The translations under genes and the position numbers were made by a program. From contig JBCDBL010000045.1 of the NCBI GenBank assembly GCA_039183635.1, positions 1 to 28,190 on the forward strand: a stretch of DNA of 28,190 nucleotides, written 5' to 3'. The first letter of the stretch is position 1. Each line of letters begins with the position of its first letter. This DNA is from JBCDBL01 sp039183635 (GTDB lineage Bacteria > Pseudomonadota > Alphaproteobacteria > Caulobacterales > Parvularculaceae). Shown piece by piece: positions 1 through 7,926 of this stretch. Under the pieces are notes generated by a model. It searched no databases. It was not told where the DNA came from and saw nothing but the letters and a program-made list of their open reading frames with translations.

Positions 1-174
1 CTGAAATCTGTTGCACCAGATCCAGGATCGCTCGATTTTCTAACCAAGTCAAAGACTTGGAGAAAATCGGCGTCCGGGATGACCGGATATATTTATGAAT
101 CTCAACACGCCCTAGAGTCTTCGGTCTTGAGCGTCTGAGGCGATCCTAACCGAGCCAAGTTTCATTCAGGACGC
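1..174. repeat. Dispersed structured repeat B, left copy, cut by window edge
   Basis: This stretch has no gene. Positions 33-69 form a long hairpin. The outer stem CGATTTTCT (33-41) pairs with AGAAAATCG (61-69). The inner stem CCAAGTC (44-50) pairs with GACTTGG (54-60), closing on an AAA loop. The copy ends with CCGGGATGAC (74-83). The same block recurs near the other window end (27811-27876), with base changes in both arms that keep the stems. The flanking GATCGCTCG and GTCCGGGATGAC words are also shared. Only the 3' half can be judged, because the window begins inside the element. The rest (84-174) holds a weak 8-bp inverted repeat (128-135 with 170-177) touching the rph stop codon, which is not a convincing terminator. 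Confidence 0.75.
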
Positions 175-885
175 TCAGGCGGCGCTGGCTTGCGCGTTTG
201 TGAGCTCCGCACAACCCTTTTTGGCAAGGCTCATCAATGCGGCGAATTGTTCTTCCGTGAACGGGTCTTCCTCGGCGGTGCCTTGGATCTCCACGATGCG
301 GCCGTCGCCGGTGAGGACGAAATTGGCGTCGGCCTGGGCGTTGGAATCCTCCGCATAATCGAGATCGAGAACCGGCGCGCCCTTGTAAAGCCCGCAGGAG
401 ATGGCGGCGACGGAGCCTGTGAGCGGCGATTTCGTCATGATGCCTTGTTCAATCGTCCAATCGATACAGAGCTTCAACGCCACATAGGCGCCTGTGATAG
501 AGGCTGTGCGCGTGCCGCCGTCGGCCTGCAGAACATCGCAGTCGATGAGGATTTGCCGCTCGCCGAGAGCTTTTAAATCTACAACCGCGCGCAAGGCCCG
601 CCCGATCAGGCGTTGGATCTCCTGTGTGCGGCCGGATTGTTTGCCCGCCGTCGCCTCGCGCCGCATGCGCGAGTGGGTGGAGCGGGGCAACATGCCGTAT
701 TCGGCGGTGACCCAGCCGCGCCCCTCGCCGCGCAGCCAGGGCGGCACGTTCTCATCGAGGCTTGCCGTGCACAGAACATGGGTGTCGCCGAATTTCGCGA
801 GGCAGGAGCCCTCGGCGTGTTTGGCGAAGCCGGTTTCAAGAACGATGGGGCGCAATTCGTCAAAAGCGCGTCCGGACGGGCGCAT
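175..885 (-). CDS. rph: Ribonuclease PH (tRNA 3'-end phosphorolytic exonuclease)
   Basis: RNase PH trims the 3' trailers of tRNA precursors in the cytoplasm, using phosphate and releasing nucleoside diphosphates. The 236-residue product has the usual family length. It starts MRPSGRAFDELRPI and carries the conserved AKFGDTHVLCTAS, GWVTAEYGMLPRSTH and LIGRALRAVVDL segments, then a DGGTRTASITGAYVAL segment. The open frame extends upstream to 1158, but the ATG at 885 is preferred: it is preceded by GGAG at good spacing, and homology begins there. The gene diverges from hrcA with a 121-bp gap, a common alphaproteobacterial arrangement. Identity is certain; the start is highly likely. Confidence 0.97.
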   Translation of the reverse strand: MRPSGRAFDELRPIVLETGFAKHAEGSCLAKFGDTHVLCTASLDENVPPWLRGEGRGWVTAEYGMLPRSTHSRMRREATAGKQSGRTQEIQRLIGRALRAVVDLKALGERQILIDCDVLQADGGTRTASITGAYVALKLCIDWTIEQGIMTKSPLTGSVAAISCGLYKGAPVLDLDYAEDSNAQADANFVLTGDGRIVEIQGTAEEDPFTEEQFAALMSLAKKGCAELTNAQASAA

Positions 886-990
886 GGGCGGTCTCCTCAA
901 AGATGGCGGGACGGTGTAACCGTGATTGTCGCCCCCGCTTCTACGCGCGCCGCGCCGGAAGGCCAAGGCGTTTTCGCGCCGCCGGGATCG

Positions 991-1006
991 GTTTATATAA
1001 ACAAGC
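991..1006 (+). promoter_or_regulatory. Palindromic TATA element, possible -10 of a leaderless hrcA mRNA
   Basis: GTTTATATAAAC (991-1002) is a perfect 12-bp palindrome ending 4 bases before the hrcA ATG. No Shine-Dalgarno sequence lies in front of that ATG. TATATA at 994-999 sits where a -10 hexamer would be if transcription began at or very near the A of the start codon. A weak -35 (TTTTCG, 971-976) lies 17 bases upstream. The palindrome could also serve as the -10 for divergent rph. No CIRCE-like inverted repeat (TTAGCACTC arms) is visible here. The element is seen directly; its role is inferred. Confidence 0.35.
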
Positions 1007-2053
1007 ATGACTGACTCGCCGCTTAGCCAAATGGACGACCGCTCCCGGGAGATTTTCCGCAAGCTGGTCCAAACGTACCTTGATACCGGAGAGCCCGTGG
1101 GCTCGCGCACCTTAAGCCATGACGGGACCATCGACCTGTCTGCGGCCTCGATCCGCAACGTGATGGCGGACTTGACGGATATGGGCCTCCTCTACGCGCC
1201 CCACATCAGCGCCGGGCGCATGCCGACGGAGCGCGGGCTTCGCATGTTCGTCGACGGCGTTATGGAGATCGGCGATTTGCCGCCGGAGGAGCGCCGGGTG
1301 ATCGAGGAGCAGCTGTCCGGCGGCGGCAAGACCCTGGAAGACGCTCTCACCGAGGCTTCCGCCATGCTGTCGGGCCTTACCCATGGGGCGGGGCTCGTGG
1401 TGACGCCGAAGGCGGATTCGGCCTTGAAGCATATCGAGTTTGTGGCGACAGGGCCCGGTCAGGCCCTGGTCGTTATGGTGAGCGATGATGGCAAAGTGGA
1501 GAACCGCATTGTCGACACCCCGACAGGCTTGCCGCCGTCGGCCCTCGCCGAGGCGACGAATTATCTGAACGCCCGCCTGCGCGGCCGCACGTTGGGCGAA
1601 GCGCGCGCAGAGATTCTCTGTGAAATCGAAAGCGAAAAGGCGGCGCTGGACGCCCTCACCAAAAAGCTGGTGGAGGCGGGGGTGGCTGACTGGTCCGCCG
1701 CCGGGGCGGGGGATCAAGGCTCCCTCATTGTGCGGGGACGCTCAAACCTTTTGGAAGACGGCGCGGAGGACATCGAGCGGGTGCGCATGCTGTTTGACGA
1801 TCTGGAGCAAAAACAGGGCGTCATGGAGCTGTTGGAGGCGGCGAAAGACGGCGAAGGGGTGCGGATTTTCATCGGCTCGGAAAACCGGCTGTTTTCCCTG
1901 TCGGGCTCTTCGGTTGTCGCTGCGCCCTACCGCGACGCGCGTCAACAGATCGTCGGCGTCGTCGGCGTCATCGGTCCGACGCGGCTCAATTACGCCCGTG
2001 TCATTCCTATGGTGGATTACACCGCCGAGGTGATCGGCCGGCTGTTGAAATAA
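1007..2053 (+). CDS. hrcA: Heat-inducible transcription repressor HrcA
   Basis: HrcA is the winged-helix repressor that binds CIRCE operators and restrains chaperone genes, with GroEL modulating its activity. The 348-residue length is typical. The N-terminal segment (about residues 10-75; IFRKLVQTYLDTGEPVGSRT, then SAASIRNVMADLTDMGLL and APHISAGRMPTERGLR) is the family's DNA-binding region. The C-terminal VGVIGPTRLNYARVIPMVDY segment is also diagnostic. It is followed 62 bases later by grpE, giving the usual alphaproteobacterial hrcA-grpE pair; dnaK and groEL are not in the window. The ATG lacks an obvious ribosome binding site and lies just after a TATA palindrome, so a leaderless message is possible. 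Confidence 0.96.
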   Translation: MTDSPLSQMDDRSREIFRKLVQTYLDTGEPVGSRTLSHDGTIDLSAASIRNVMADLTDMGLLYAPHISAGRMPTERGLRMFVDGVMEIGDLPPEERRVIEEQLSGGGKTLEDALTEASAMLSGLTHGAGLVVTPKADSALKHIEFVATGPGQALVVMVSDDGKVENRIVDTPTGLPPSALAEATNYLNARLRGRTLGEARAEILCEIESEKAALDALTKKLVEAGVADWSAAGAGDQGSLIVRGRSNLLEDGAEDIERVRMLFDDLEQKQGVMELLEAAKDGEGVRIFIGSENRLFSLSGSSVVAAPYRDARQQIVGVVGVIGPTRLNYARVIPMVDYTAEVIGRLLK

Positions 2054-2115
2054 TCCGTCGCGACGCGTACATCCGAGGGCCGCGACCCTATCACCCTTTA
2101 AAAGCTTGAGACGGC

Positions 2116-2757
2116 ATGACGAACGAAACCGATCGCCCCGAAACCGAACAAGACATTCCAGAGCATCTTGCCCCGGAAAAGCCCGAGACGGAGCCCTTCG
2201 GCGGCGTCACCAGTCCGGAGCAGGCCCTGGAGATCATTGAGGCGCTGCAGGCCGAATCCGCCGAGCTGAAAGACCGCCTTTTGCGCACCGCCGCCGAGCT
2301 CGACAATGTGCGCCGCCGGGCGGAGAAGGAAAAATCCGACGCCGCGCGCTATGGCATCGCCAATTTCGCCAAGGACCTTGTCTCCGTCGCCGACAATATG
2401 GAGCGGGCCCTGGCCGCCCTTCCGGAAGAAGCGGCCGCAGAGGCGGGGGAGGCTGTCAAAGGTCTTGTCACCGGCGTTCAGATGACGGAGCGGGAGCTGC
2501 TCTCCTGCCTGGAGCGACACGGCGTCAAACGCATTCATCCGAAGGGGGAGAAGTTCGACCCGAACATTCACCAGGCGATTGCGGAGGTGCCGGGCAACGG
2601 CGCGCCCCAAGGCACTGTGGTGGATGTCGCGCAAACGGGGTTTGTCATCGGCGAGCGGGTGTTGCGCGCGGCGATGGTCACGGTCTCCAACGGCGAAGGC
2701 GCGCCGCCTGCAGGGGGCGATGCGCCCGCCGGCGGTCATGTGGATACGACGGCTTAA
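2116..2757 (+). CDS. grpE: GrpE, nucleotide exchange factor for DnaK
   Basis: GrpE drives ADP release from DnaK in the cytoplasmic Hsp70 cycle. The 213-residue product has a disordered acidic N-terminus (residues 1-50), a long helical coiled-coil region (about 55-110, including AELKDRLLRTAAELDNVRRRAEKE), and the C-terminal beta domain (ALAALPEE to VMVTVSN-like end) with the signature GEKFDPNIHQAIAEV. The C-terminal tail after about residue 195 is Gly/Ala/Pro-rich, which is normal. It probably shares a transcript with hrcA. Only a weak GAG-type ribosome site precedes the ATG. Identification is secure. Confidence 0.96.
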   Translation: MTNETDRPETEQDIPEHLAPEKPETEPFGGVTSPEQALEIIEALQAESAELKDRLLRTAAELDNVRRRAEKEKSDAARYGIANFAKDLVSVADNMERALAALPEEAAAEAGEAVKGLVTGVQMTERELLSCLERHGVKRIHPKGEKFDPNIHQAIAEVPGNGAPQGTVVDVAQTGFVIGERVLRAAMVTVSNGEGAPPAGGDAPAGGHVDTTA

Positions 2758-2770
2758 ATCCAATCCCGCC

Positions 2771-2855
2771 CATCCCCCGCGCAGGCGGGGACAAATGTAG
2801 TTTTAACCCGCCGCCTTTTTTCAATGGGCGGTGCATTGGCGGGGTAAACCCCGCC
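2771..2855. repeat. Intergenic GC-rich hairpins between grpE and the DUF302 gene
   Basis: Two strong inverted repeats sit between convergent genes. The first is CCCCGC (2775-2780) with GCGGGG (2785-2790) around a GCAG loop. This resembles the short G/C palindromes scattered through many alphaproteobacterial intergenic regions. The second is GGCGGGG (2838-2844) with CCCCGCC (2849-2855) around TAAA. Neither is followed by a clear T-run, so intrinsic termination is not proven; a T6 stretch at about 2816-2821 follows the GC-rich CCGCCGCC. They may act as bidirectional transcript ends. Confidence 0.5.
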
Positions 2856-2887
2856 CTTCCTCGGTATGAGCGGAGTGTGGGGCGGTT

Positions 2888-3394
2888 TTATTCAGCCCCC
2901 GCCGCTTTCCCGGCGACCGTCGCCAGGCCCTTTTTCATGCGCGCCAAAACCTCCGCCCGGTCGGAAATGTTGTAGCGCCGGGCGAGGGCCTCAGGGTTTG
3001 GATAGGCGACATAAACGTCCCCCGAAGCATCTTCATAAACAAGCGCTTTTAACGGCAGATCGAGGCCGGCAGTCTGCTCCGACGTCATGAGCGCCGTGCC
3101 GATGTTCGGGTTGCCGAAAATCACCACGACCGTGGGCCTGAGCGCCTGGCCGACAGAAGCGGCGCCCGCGGCGTGATCGATCTTGGCGAATTGCGTCAAG
3201 CCAGCGGCGGCGAGTGCGGCTTCAAGCCGCGCCACGGTGGCGGCGACGTCCGCGTCGCTTTTCACCTCAAGGTTTTGGGACACTACTATGGGCTGCGCCG
3301 TTGTTGCGCCGGGCGCTGCAGTGTTGGGTGCGTCAGCCATGGCGCATGACGTAACGAAGATTGCGCTCGTGATGAGCGTGAGAGTGCGGATCAT
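2888..3394 (-). CDS. DUF302 family lipoprotein
   Basis: The protein has 168 residues. The N-terminus MIRTLTLITSAIFVTSC is a signal peptide with a lipobox (VTSC, Cys17), so it is predicted to be lipid-anchored in the envelope. The rest (about residues 40-165) matches the DUF302 fold, with SDADVAATVARLEAALAAAGL, KIDHAAGAASVGQALRPTVVVIFGNPNIGTALM and DLPLKALVYEDASGDVYVAYPNP. DUF302 proteins are small alpha/beta domains of unknown function. The open frame runs further upstream, but the ATG at 3394 has AAAGGGA in front and begins the signal peptide. It diverges from ybgC. No substrate can be proposed from the sequence. Confidence 0.88.
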   Translation of the reverse strand: MIRTLTLITSAIFVTSCAMADAPNTAAPGATTAQPIVVSQNLEVKSDADVAATVARLEAALAAAGLTQFAKIDHAAGAASVGQALRPTVVVIFGNPNIGTALMTSEQTAGLDLPLKALVYEDASGDVYVAYPNPEALARRYNISDRAEVLARMKKGLATVAGKAAGAE

Positions 3395-3526
3395 TGGTGA
3401 AACATCCCTTTGACGGTTTACGGCGTCTGCAGCGCCGAGGCTTTGCGTTTTAAGCGTAACACAGTACGCCTTATTGCGGGCGCAGGGAATGGCGGCCAGG
3501 GTCAACAAGCCGTGAGGAGCGTGCAT

Positions 3527-3973
3527 ATGAGCAATGATCGACAAGACGGCTGGTTCGAAGGCGACGCCCATATCCGACCCGTGCGGATCTATTACGAGGA
3601 CACGGACTTTTCCGGCATCGTCTATCACGCGAACTATCTGCGCTATTTCGAGCGCGGGCGGACGGATTTCCTGCGCTGCGCCGGCGTTGGCCATGCGGAG
3701 TTGTTGGAGCAGGACGCGCCCCTGGTGTTCGCCGTCTCCCATATGGAGATCGCCTTTAAAACACCGGCGCGGATTGACGACCTGCTCCAGGTGCGCACCT
3801 GCTATGTAGGGTTGAAAGGCGCGCGGCTTTTCATCGAACAGGATATTTTGCGCGGTAAAGACCTCATTGCGACGGCGAAGGTGGAGGCGGCGTGCCTGTC
3901 GAAGGACGGCCGCCCGCGCAGGTTGCCGAAGGCGCTGATTGAGAAGGTTTCAGCCCATATGTCACAAAAATAA
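3527..3973 (+). CDS. ybgC: YbgC-type acyl-CoA thioesterase, first gene of the tol-pal cluster
   Basis: This is a hotdog-fold thioesterase of the 4HBT family that hydrolyses acyl-CoA; in other bacteria it is encoded with tol-pal and associates with the inner membrane. The 148-residue protein carries the family motif YYEDTDFSGIVYHANYLRYFERGR (about residues 22-45), with the Asp of the EDTD motif in the active site. The start at 3527 is preferred over an upstream in-frame ATG (3410) because AGGAG lies 8 bases before it and homology begins there. tolQ follows after 141 bases, so the gene may be transcribed with the tol genes or separately. Confidence 0.94.
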   Translation: MSNDRQDGWFEGDAHIRPVRIYYEDTDFSGIVYHANYLRYFERGRTDFLRCAGVGHAELLEQDAPLVFAVSHMEIAFKTPARIDDLLQVRTCYVGLKGARLFIEQDILRGKDLIATAKVEAACLSKDGRPRRLPKALIEKVSAHMSQK

Positions 3974-4114
3974 CACTGGTTCTGTCGCTTCATCCGCCAC
4001 GAAGCCGACAAATTCCTGTGCAAAGCATGATAGCCACATGATTTATTGGGCGGACGGCCCTATAGTGTGAAAAGACATTCTGGTTCCGGCAGGGGATAAT
4101 AAGGGTTAGCGATT

Positions 4115-4843
4115 ATGGAAGCCGAATTGGTGACGGCGGGCGTCGGGCTCGCTGCGGACGATTTTTCCATTCCAAGTTTGTTTATGAAGGCGGGCATTGT
4201 CGTGAAATCGGTGATGGTGGTGCTCGCCGCCGCATCGGTCTGGTCCTGGGCCGTGATTATCGACAAGTCGTTTTCCTACGGGCGCATCAAAGGCCAGTCG
4301 CGCAAATTCGAAGACGCGTTCTGGTCCGGCAAGCCGTTGGACGAGCTTTATAAAAAGCTGTCGTCCCGGGGCGCGGAGCATCCGATGGGCCGGGTGTTCA
4401 TCGCCGCCATGGGCGAATGGAATAAAACCAAGTCGTTAAGCCACGCGTCTTCCGACGCCGTCATCCTCGGGGCGAAGGACCGTATAGACCGGTCCATGCG
4501 CGTCACGGTGGAGCGGGAGCTTGATCGGATGGAAGGCAATCTTGGCTTCCTCGCCACGGTGGCGTCCTCGGCGGTGTTCGTCGGGCTGTTCGGCACCGTC
4601 TGGGGGATCATGAACGCGTTCCAGGCGATCGCCGTCACAAAGGATACGAACCTTGCCGTCGTGGCGCCGGGCATCGCCGAGGCGCTGTTTGCAACGGCGC
4701 TTGGTCTCATCGCCGCCATTCCGGCGAACGTCGCCTACAACCGGTTTTCCACGGCTGTGAATTCCTACGCCGTGCGTCTCAACGGCTTTTCCGACGAGTT
4801 CTCGTCTATCTTGTCGCGACAGCTTGACGAAAGGGCGAAGTAA
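4115..4843 (+). CDS. tolQ: TolQ, inner-membrane proton channel subunit of Tol-Pal
   Basis: TolQ forms, with TolR, the proton-driven motor that energises TolA across the inner membrane; the system drives outer-membrane constriction at division. The 242-residue MotA/TolQ/ExbB protein has three predicted membrane segments: about residues 26-50, 142-168 and 178-200. A long cytoplasmic loop lies between the first two. The second and third contain the conserved ATVASSAVFVGLFGTVWGIM and GIAEALFATALGLIAAIPAN stretches. AAGGG precedes the start. Its stop codon overlaps the tolR start (TAATG), indicating translational coupling. Confidence 0.97.
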   Translation: MEAELVTAGVGLAADDFSIPSLFMKAGIVVKSVMVVLAAASVWSWAVIIDKSFSYGRIKGQSRKFEDAFWSGKPLDELYKKLSSRGAEHPMGRVFIAAMGEWNKTKSLSHASSDAVILGAKDRIDRSMRVTVERELDRMEGNLGFLATVASSAVFVGLFGTVWGIMNAFQAIAVTKDTNLAVVAPGIAEALFATALGLIAAIPANVAYNRFSTAVNSYAVRLNGFSDEFSSILSRQLDERAK

Positions 4844-5280
4844 TGGGGATGAGCGCCGGCGGCGGAGGTCGCGGGAGCCGTGGCGGCGCGCGCATGCGCC
4901 CAAGCTCCGAGATTAATGTAACGCCGCTTGTGGACGTCATGCTGGTGCTGCTGATCGTTTTCATGGTGGCGGCGCCTTTGCTCACCGTTGGCGTGGAGGT
5001 GAACCTGCCGAAAACGGCGGCGGGCCCGATCCGCGACCAGGGGGAGCCTTTGAGCGTTACGATACGTTCCGACGGCACATTGTTCGTTCAGGACACGGTT
5101 GTGGAGACGGAAAACCTCGTCCCACGGTTGGAGGCGATCGCCGCCGCCGGGTACGATGAACGGATTTATATTCGCGGCGACGCCAACGCCACCTATGGCG
5201 AGGTTTCGCGGATAATGGGGCGGATCAAGGCGGCGGGCTTCGTCAATCTCGCCCTCGTCAACGATCCGGAGCTGCAGTGA
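4843..5280 (+). CDS. tolR: TolR, inner-membrane motor subunit of Tol-Pal
   Basis: TolR is the ExbD-family partner of TolQ and TolA. The 145-residue protein has a Gly/Arg-rich cytoplasmic tail (1-20), one membrane helix (about 27-46) carrying the conserved proton-path Asp31 in EINVTPLVDVMLVLLIVF, and a periplasmic domain ending around VNLALVNDPE. Asp31 corresponds to the essential Asp23 of E. coli TolR. The ATG overlaps the tolQ stop. An ATG two codons further in (4849) is an alternative start. tolA begins 29 bases downstream. Confidence 0.96.
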   Translation: MGMSAGGGGRGSRGGARMRPSSEINVTPLVDVMLVLLIVFMVAAPLLTVGVEVNLPKTAAGPIRDQGEPLSVTIRSDGTLFVQDTVVETENLVPRLEAIAAAGYDERIYIRGDANATYGEVSRIMGRIKAAGFVNLALVNDPELQ

Positions 5281-5309
5281 CAAACGGCGAGAGCGGCTGA
5301 GAAAGCGCG

Positions 5310-6185
5310 ATGCGGGCGGGTTTTTTCCTATCCCTTATGATTCACGTCGCGGCTGTGGCTGCGGCCTTTGTCGCGTTGCCTTCAAACTGGCGCGCGGCGG
5401 AGCCGCCGCCTGTGTTTGTGCCGATTGAGCTTGTCGCCATCGACGATCTCACCTCTGTTCCCGCCGCCGCGCCGGAGCCTGAGGAGACGCCGGTTGAAGA
5501 GCCGGCGGCGGAAGAAGAACCGGCGCCCGTCGAGGTCGCCGAGGCGCCGCCGCCGGAGCCTGAACCGGTGGAGGAGCCGGAGGTGTTCATTCCGGACCCG
5601 GAAGAAGACGTCGCCGAGGCGCCTGAGCCGGAAGAGCCGAAGGAGCCGGAATCAAAGCCCATCGATCCGAAGCGTCTGGCGGCCGTGACGCCGAAACCCA
5701 AGCCGAAAAAGGATGATCTTGATTTCGGGCGCCTGTCTGCGTTGATCGACAAAGCCCAAAAAGACGAGCCTGCGCCGCGCGCTGCGCCGAAACAGGCGCC
5801 CGCCGCCGCGCCGGCCGCTGCCCAGGCTGACACGCCCAGGCCGCAAGCGGGGCTGGGCCTAAACCTCACCCTGTCTGAAGAGGATGCGCTGAGGTCGGCC
5901 ATGTATCGCTGCTGGACCGTGCCCGCCGGCGCGCCTGAACCGGAAAAGCTGGTGGTGCGGGTGCGCGTGAAGTTGAACCGCGACGGCAGCTTGCAAGGGC
6001 AGCCTGAAGTTCTTGATCGAGGCCGCATCAACGCCTCCGGCGATCCATATCTGCGGCTGGCCGCAGAAAGCGCCCAGCGGGCGGTCTTGCGCTGCGCGCC
6101 TTACAACTTGCCGGCGGACAAATATGACGGCGGCTGGGAAGAGATTACAATGACGTTTAACCCGGCAGATATGGTTGGGCGCTAA
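5310..6185 (+). CDS. tolA: TolA, periplasm-spanning energy transducer
   Basis: TolA links the TolQR motor to Pal and TolB at the outer membrane. The 291-residue protein has an N-terminal membrane anchor (about 4-23) and a long central region (about 30-185). It ends in a globular C-terminal domain (about 188-291) starting LNLTLSEEDALRSAMYRCWTVP, with Cys201 in the usual place. The central region is dominated by Pro and Glu with Ala and Lys, instead of the Ala/Lys-rich helix of E. coli TolA. This is common in alphaproteobacteria and suggests an extended, partly polyproline spacer. The identity rests on position, architecture and the C-terminal motif. Confidence 0.93.
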   Translation: MRAGFFLSLMIHVAAVAAAFVALPSNWRAAEPPPVFVPIELVAIDDLTSVPAAAPEPEETPVEEPAAEEEPAPVEVAEAPPPEPEPVEEPEVFIPDPEEDVAEAPEPEEPKEPESKPIDPKRLAAVTPKPKPKKDDLDFGRLSALIDKAQKDEPAPRAAPKQAPAAAPAAAQADTPRPQAGLGLNLTLSEEDALRSAMYRCWTVPAGAPEPEKLVVRVRVKLNRDGSLQGQPEVLDRGRINASGDPYLRLAAESAQRAVLRCAPYNLPADKYDGGWEEITMTFNPADMVGR

Positions 6186-6238
6186 ACGGAAGACGCCATA
6201 AGATCGCCGTTTTCATCGGCGAAAGCGATTTAAACGGT

Positions 6239-7588
6239 ATGACGCGGAACAGGACTATGTTTGACAGCTTTCTTAGAACTTTGATCGCTTTGATCGCCGC
6301 TGTGGCGTGCCTCGCTGCGCCGGCGCGCGCCGCCATCGAAATCGACATCACCCAGGGCAATATCGATCCTTTGGCCCTCGCCGTTCCCGATTTCCTCGGC
6401 GAGACGGAGGAAACCAAGCAGATCGGCGCCGATATGGCCGGGGTCATCATCAACAATCTGGAGCGCTCCGGCCTGTTCAAGGCGATCGACCAGCGCGCCT
6501 ATATCGAGAAAATCGAAGACGTCAACGTGATGCCGAAATTCGCCGACTGGCGGATCATCAACGCCCAGGCGCTGATCACCGGCCAGACGACGGTGCTTCC
6601 CGACGGCCGCCTCAGGGTGGAGTTCCGTTTGTGGGACGTGTTCGCCAACCAGCAGATGCTGGGCCTGCAATACGCGACAACGCCGGAGAACTGGCGCCGC
6701 ATCGCCCACATCGTTTCCGACGCCATATACAAACGCCTCACAGGCGAGGAGGGGTATTTCGATACCCGCATCGTATTTGTCCATGAAACGGGGCCAAAGC
6801 TCGATCGGGTCAAACGCCTCATGATTATGGACCAGGACGGCCATAATCCGAGCGCGCTCACCGACGGCACGTATCTGGTGCTCACCCCGCGGTTTTCGCC
6901 GACGCTGCAGCAGATCACCTATCTGTCCTACGCTGCGGTCACGCCCCAGGTGTTTTTGTTCAACATCGAAACCGGCGAGCAGGAGCTGCTCGGCAATTTT
7001 CCGGGCATGACCTTCGCGCCGCGCTTCTCGCCGGACGGGGAGAAGGTGTTGCTCGCCTATGAAAACGCCGGCAATTCCGATGTTTACGTGATGGATCTGC
7101 GCACGCGCCGGCTCCAGCGTCTGACCTATTCGCCGGCCATCGACACCTCGCCGTCGATGGCGCCGGACGGCCGCCGCCTGACCTTCACCTCGGACCGGGG
7201 CGGGTCGCCTGAGATTTACACGATGAACGCCAACGGCACGGACATACGGCGCATAAGCTATGGCGACGGCAGCTATTCGACGCCGGTCTGGAGCCCCAGG
7301 GGCGACCTTATCGCCTTCACCCGGCAATATCAGGGGCGGTTTTACATCGGCGTCATGCGGCCCGACGGCGCCAGCGAGCGCACGCTCACCGAGAGTTTTC
7401 TGGATGAGGGGCCGACCTGGGCGCCGAACGGCCGCGTCCTTATGTTTTTCCGGGAGACGCCGACCCGGGCCGACGGGACGGGCGGCGGCTCGAAGCTCTG
7501 GTCCGTGGATTTAACGGGATATAACGAGCGCCGGGTGACGACCCCGGGCGACGCTTCCGATCCGGCATGGTCGCCGCTCATCCAATAG
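6239..7588 (+). CDS. tolB: TolB, periplasmic beta-propeller of Tol-Pal
   Basis: TolB is a periplasmic protein that binds Pal and TolA. The 449-residue frame starts with a signal peptide (hydrophobic LIALIAAVACLAAPARA, cleavage near ARA-A). It continues with the N-terminal alpha/beta domain (about 33-180) and a six-bladed propeller (about 200-449). The propeller shows repeated SPDG/APDG/SPRG blade motifs such as FAPRFSPDGEKVLLAYENAG and LTFTSDRGGSPEIY. Start choice is uncertain: the ATG at 6239 has no ribosome site, while the in-frame ATG at 6257 is preceded by ACAGGA and would give 443 residues. It follows tolA by 53 bases. Confidence 0.96.
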   Translation: MTRNRTMFDSFLRTLIALIAAVACLAAPARAAIEIDITQGNIDPLALAVPDFLGETEETKQIGADMAGVIINNLERSGLFKAIDQRAYIEKIEDVNVMPKFADWRIINAQALITGQTTVLPDGRLRVEFRLWDVFANQQMLGLQYATTPENWRRIAHIVSDAIYKRLTGEEGYFDTRIVFVHETGPKLDRVKRLMIMDQDGHNPSALTDGTYLVLTPRFSPTLQQITYLSYAAVTPQVFLFNIETGEQELLGNFPGMTFAPRFSPDGEKVLLAYENAGNSDVYVMDLRTRRLQRLTYSPAIDTSPSMAPDGRRLTFTSDRGGSPEIYTMNANGTDIRRISYGDGSYSTPVWSPRGDLIAFTRQYQGRFYIGVMRPDGASERTLTESFLDEGPTWAPNGRVLMFFRETPTRADGTGGGSKLWSVDLTGYNERRVTTPGDASDPAWSPLIQ

Positions 7589-7926
7589 CCCTGTGATCAT
7601 GTTGTGGCCGGGGCGCAGGCTAAGGTTGATCCTTTCCAATACGCGACGTATCGTTGTTAACGATTCCGCTTCTTCTGATTAGGGGGGCGGCGTCGCGTCC
7701 GTCGGAATGACGTTAAAGGGTCGCTCAGACTTGCTGTGTGACCCAAGCGTTAATGCCGTGTTAACGGACTTTGGGCAGTATCCTCGCCGGCGCCATTCGC
7801 ACGTCGGCGCTCCGTTTGGAAGCGACCTTTTAGGAAAACGCACCCGAACGGCGATATGGGTTTCGGAAGAATGCGGGGGGCTTGCGAAACGCCCCGTCTT
7901 GAAAAGGCGAATTGGAGCGGTTGGTT
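7589..7926 (+). other. tolB-pal intergenic region with inverted repeats
   Basis: This 338-base gap contains no credible gene. An open frame running in from 7707 overlaps pal in another frame and looks like nothing known. The region holds a short hairpin, ATCGTT (7650-7655) with AACGAT (7659-7664), and further downstream a perfect CtrA-type box (7750-7764). The length, the inverted repeats and the regulatory box suggest that pal has its own promoter rather than depending only on tolB read-through. No confident -35/-10 pair could be picked by eye. Confidence 0.6.
7750..7764 (+). promoter_or_regulatory. CtrA-type binding site upstream of pal
   Basis: The sequence TTAATGCCGTGTTAA is a perfect match to TTAA-N7-TTAA, the consensus of the cell-cycle regulator CtrA established in Caulobacter and conserved in many alphaproteobacteria. 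It is followed by C, as in the extended consensus. It lies 162 bases upstream of the pal ATG. The match is seen directly; binding and its effect on pal are inferred. Confidence 0.6.

Noticed and set aside
886..1006. CIRCE operator for HrcA autoregulation
   Set aside because: No TTAGCACTC/GAGTGCTAA arms are present between rph and hrcA, nor before grpE.
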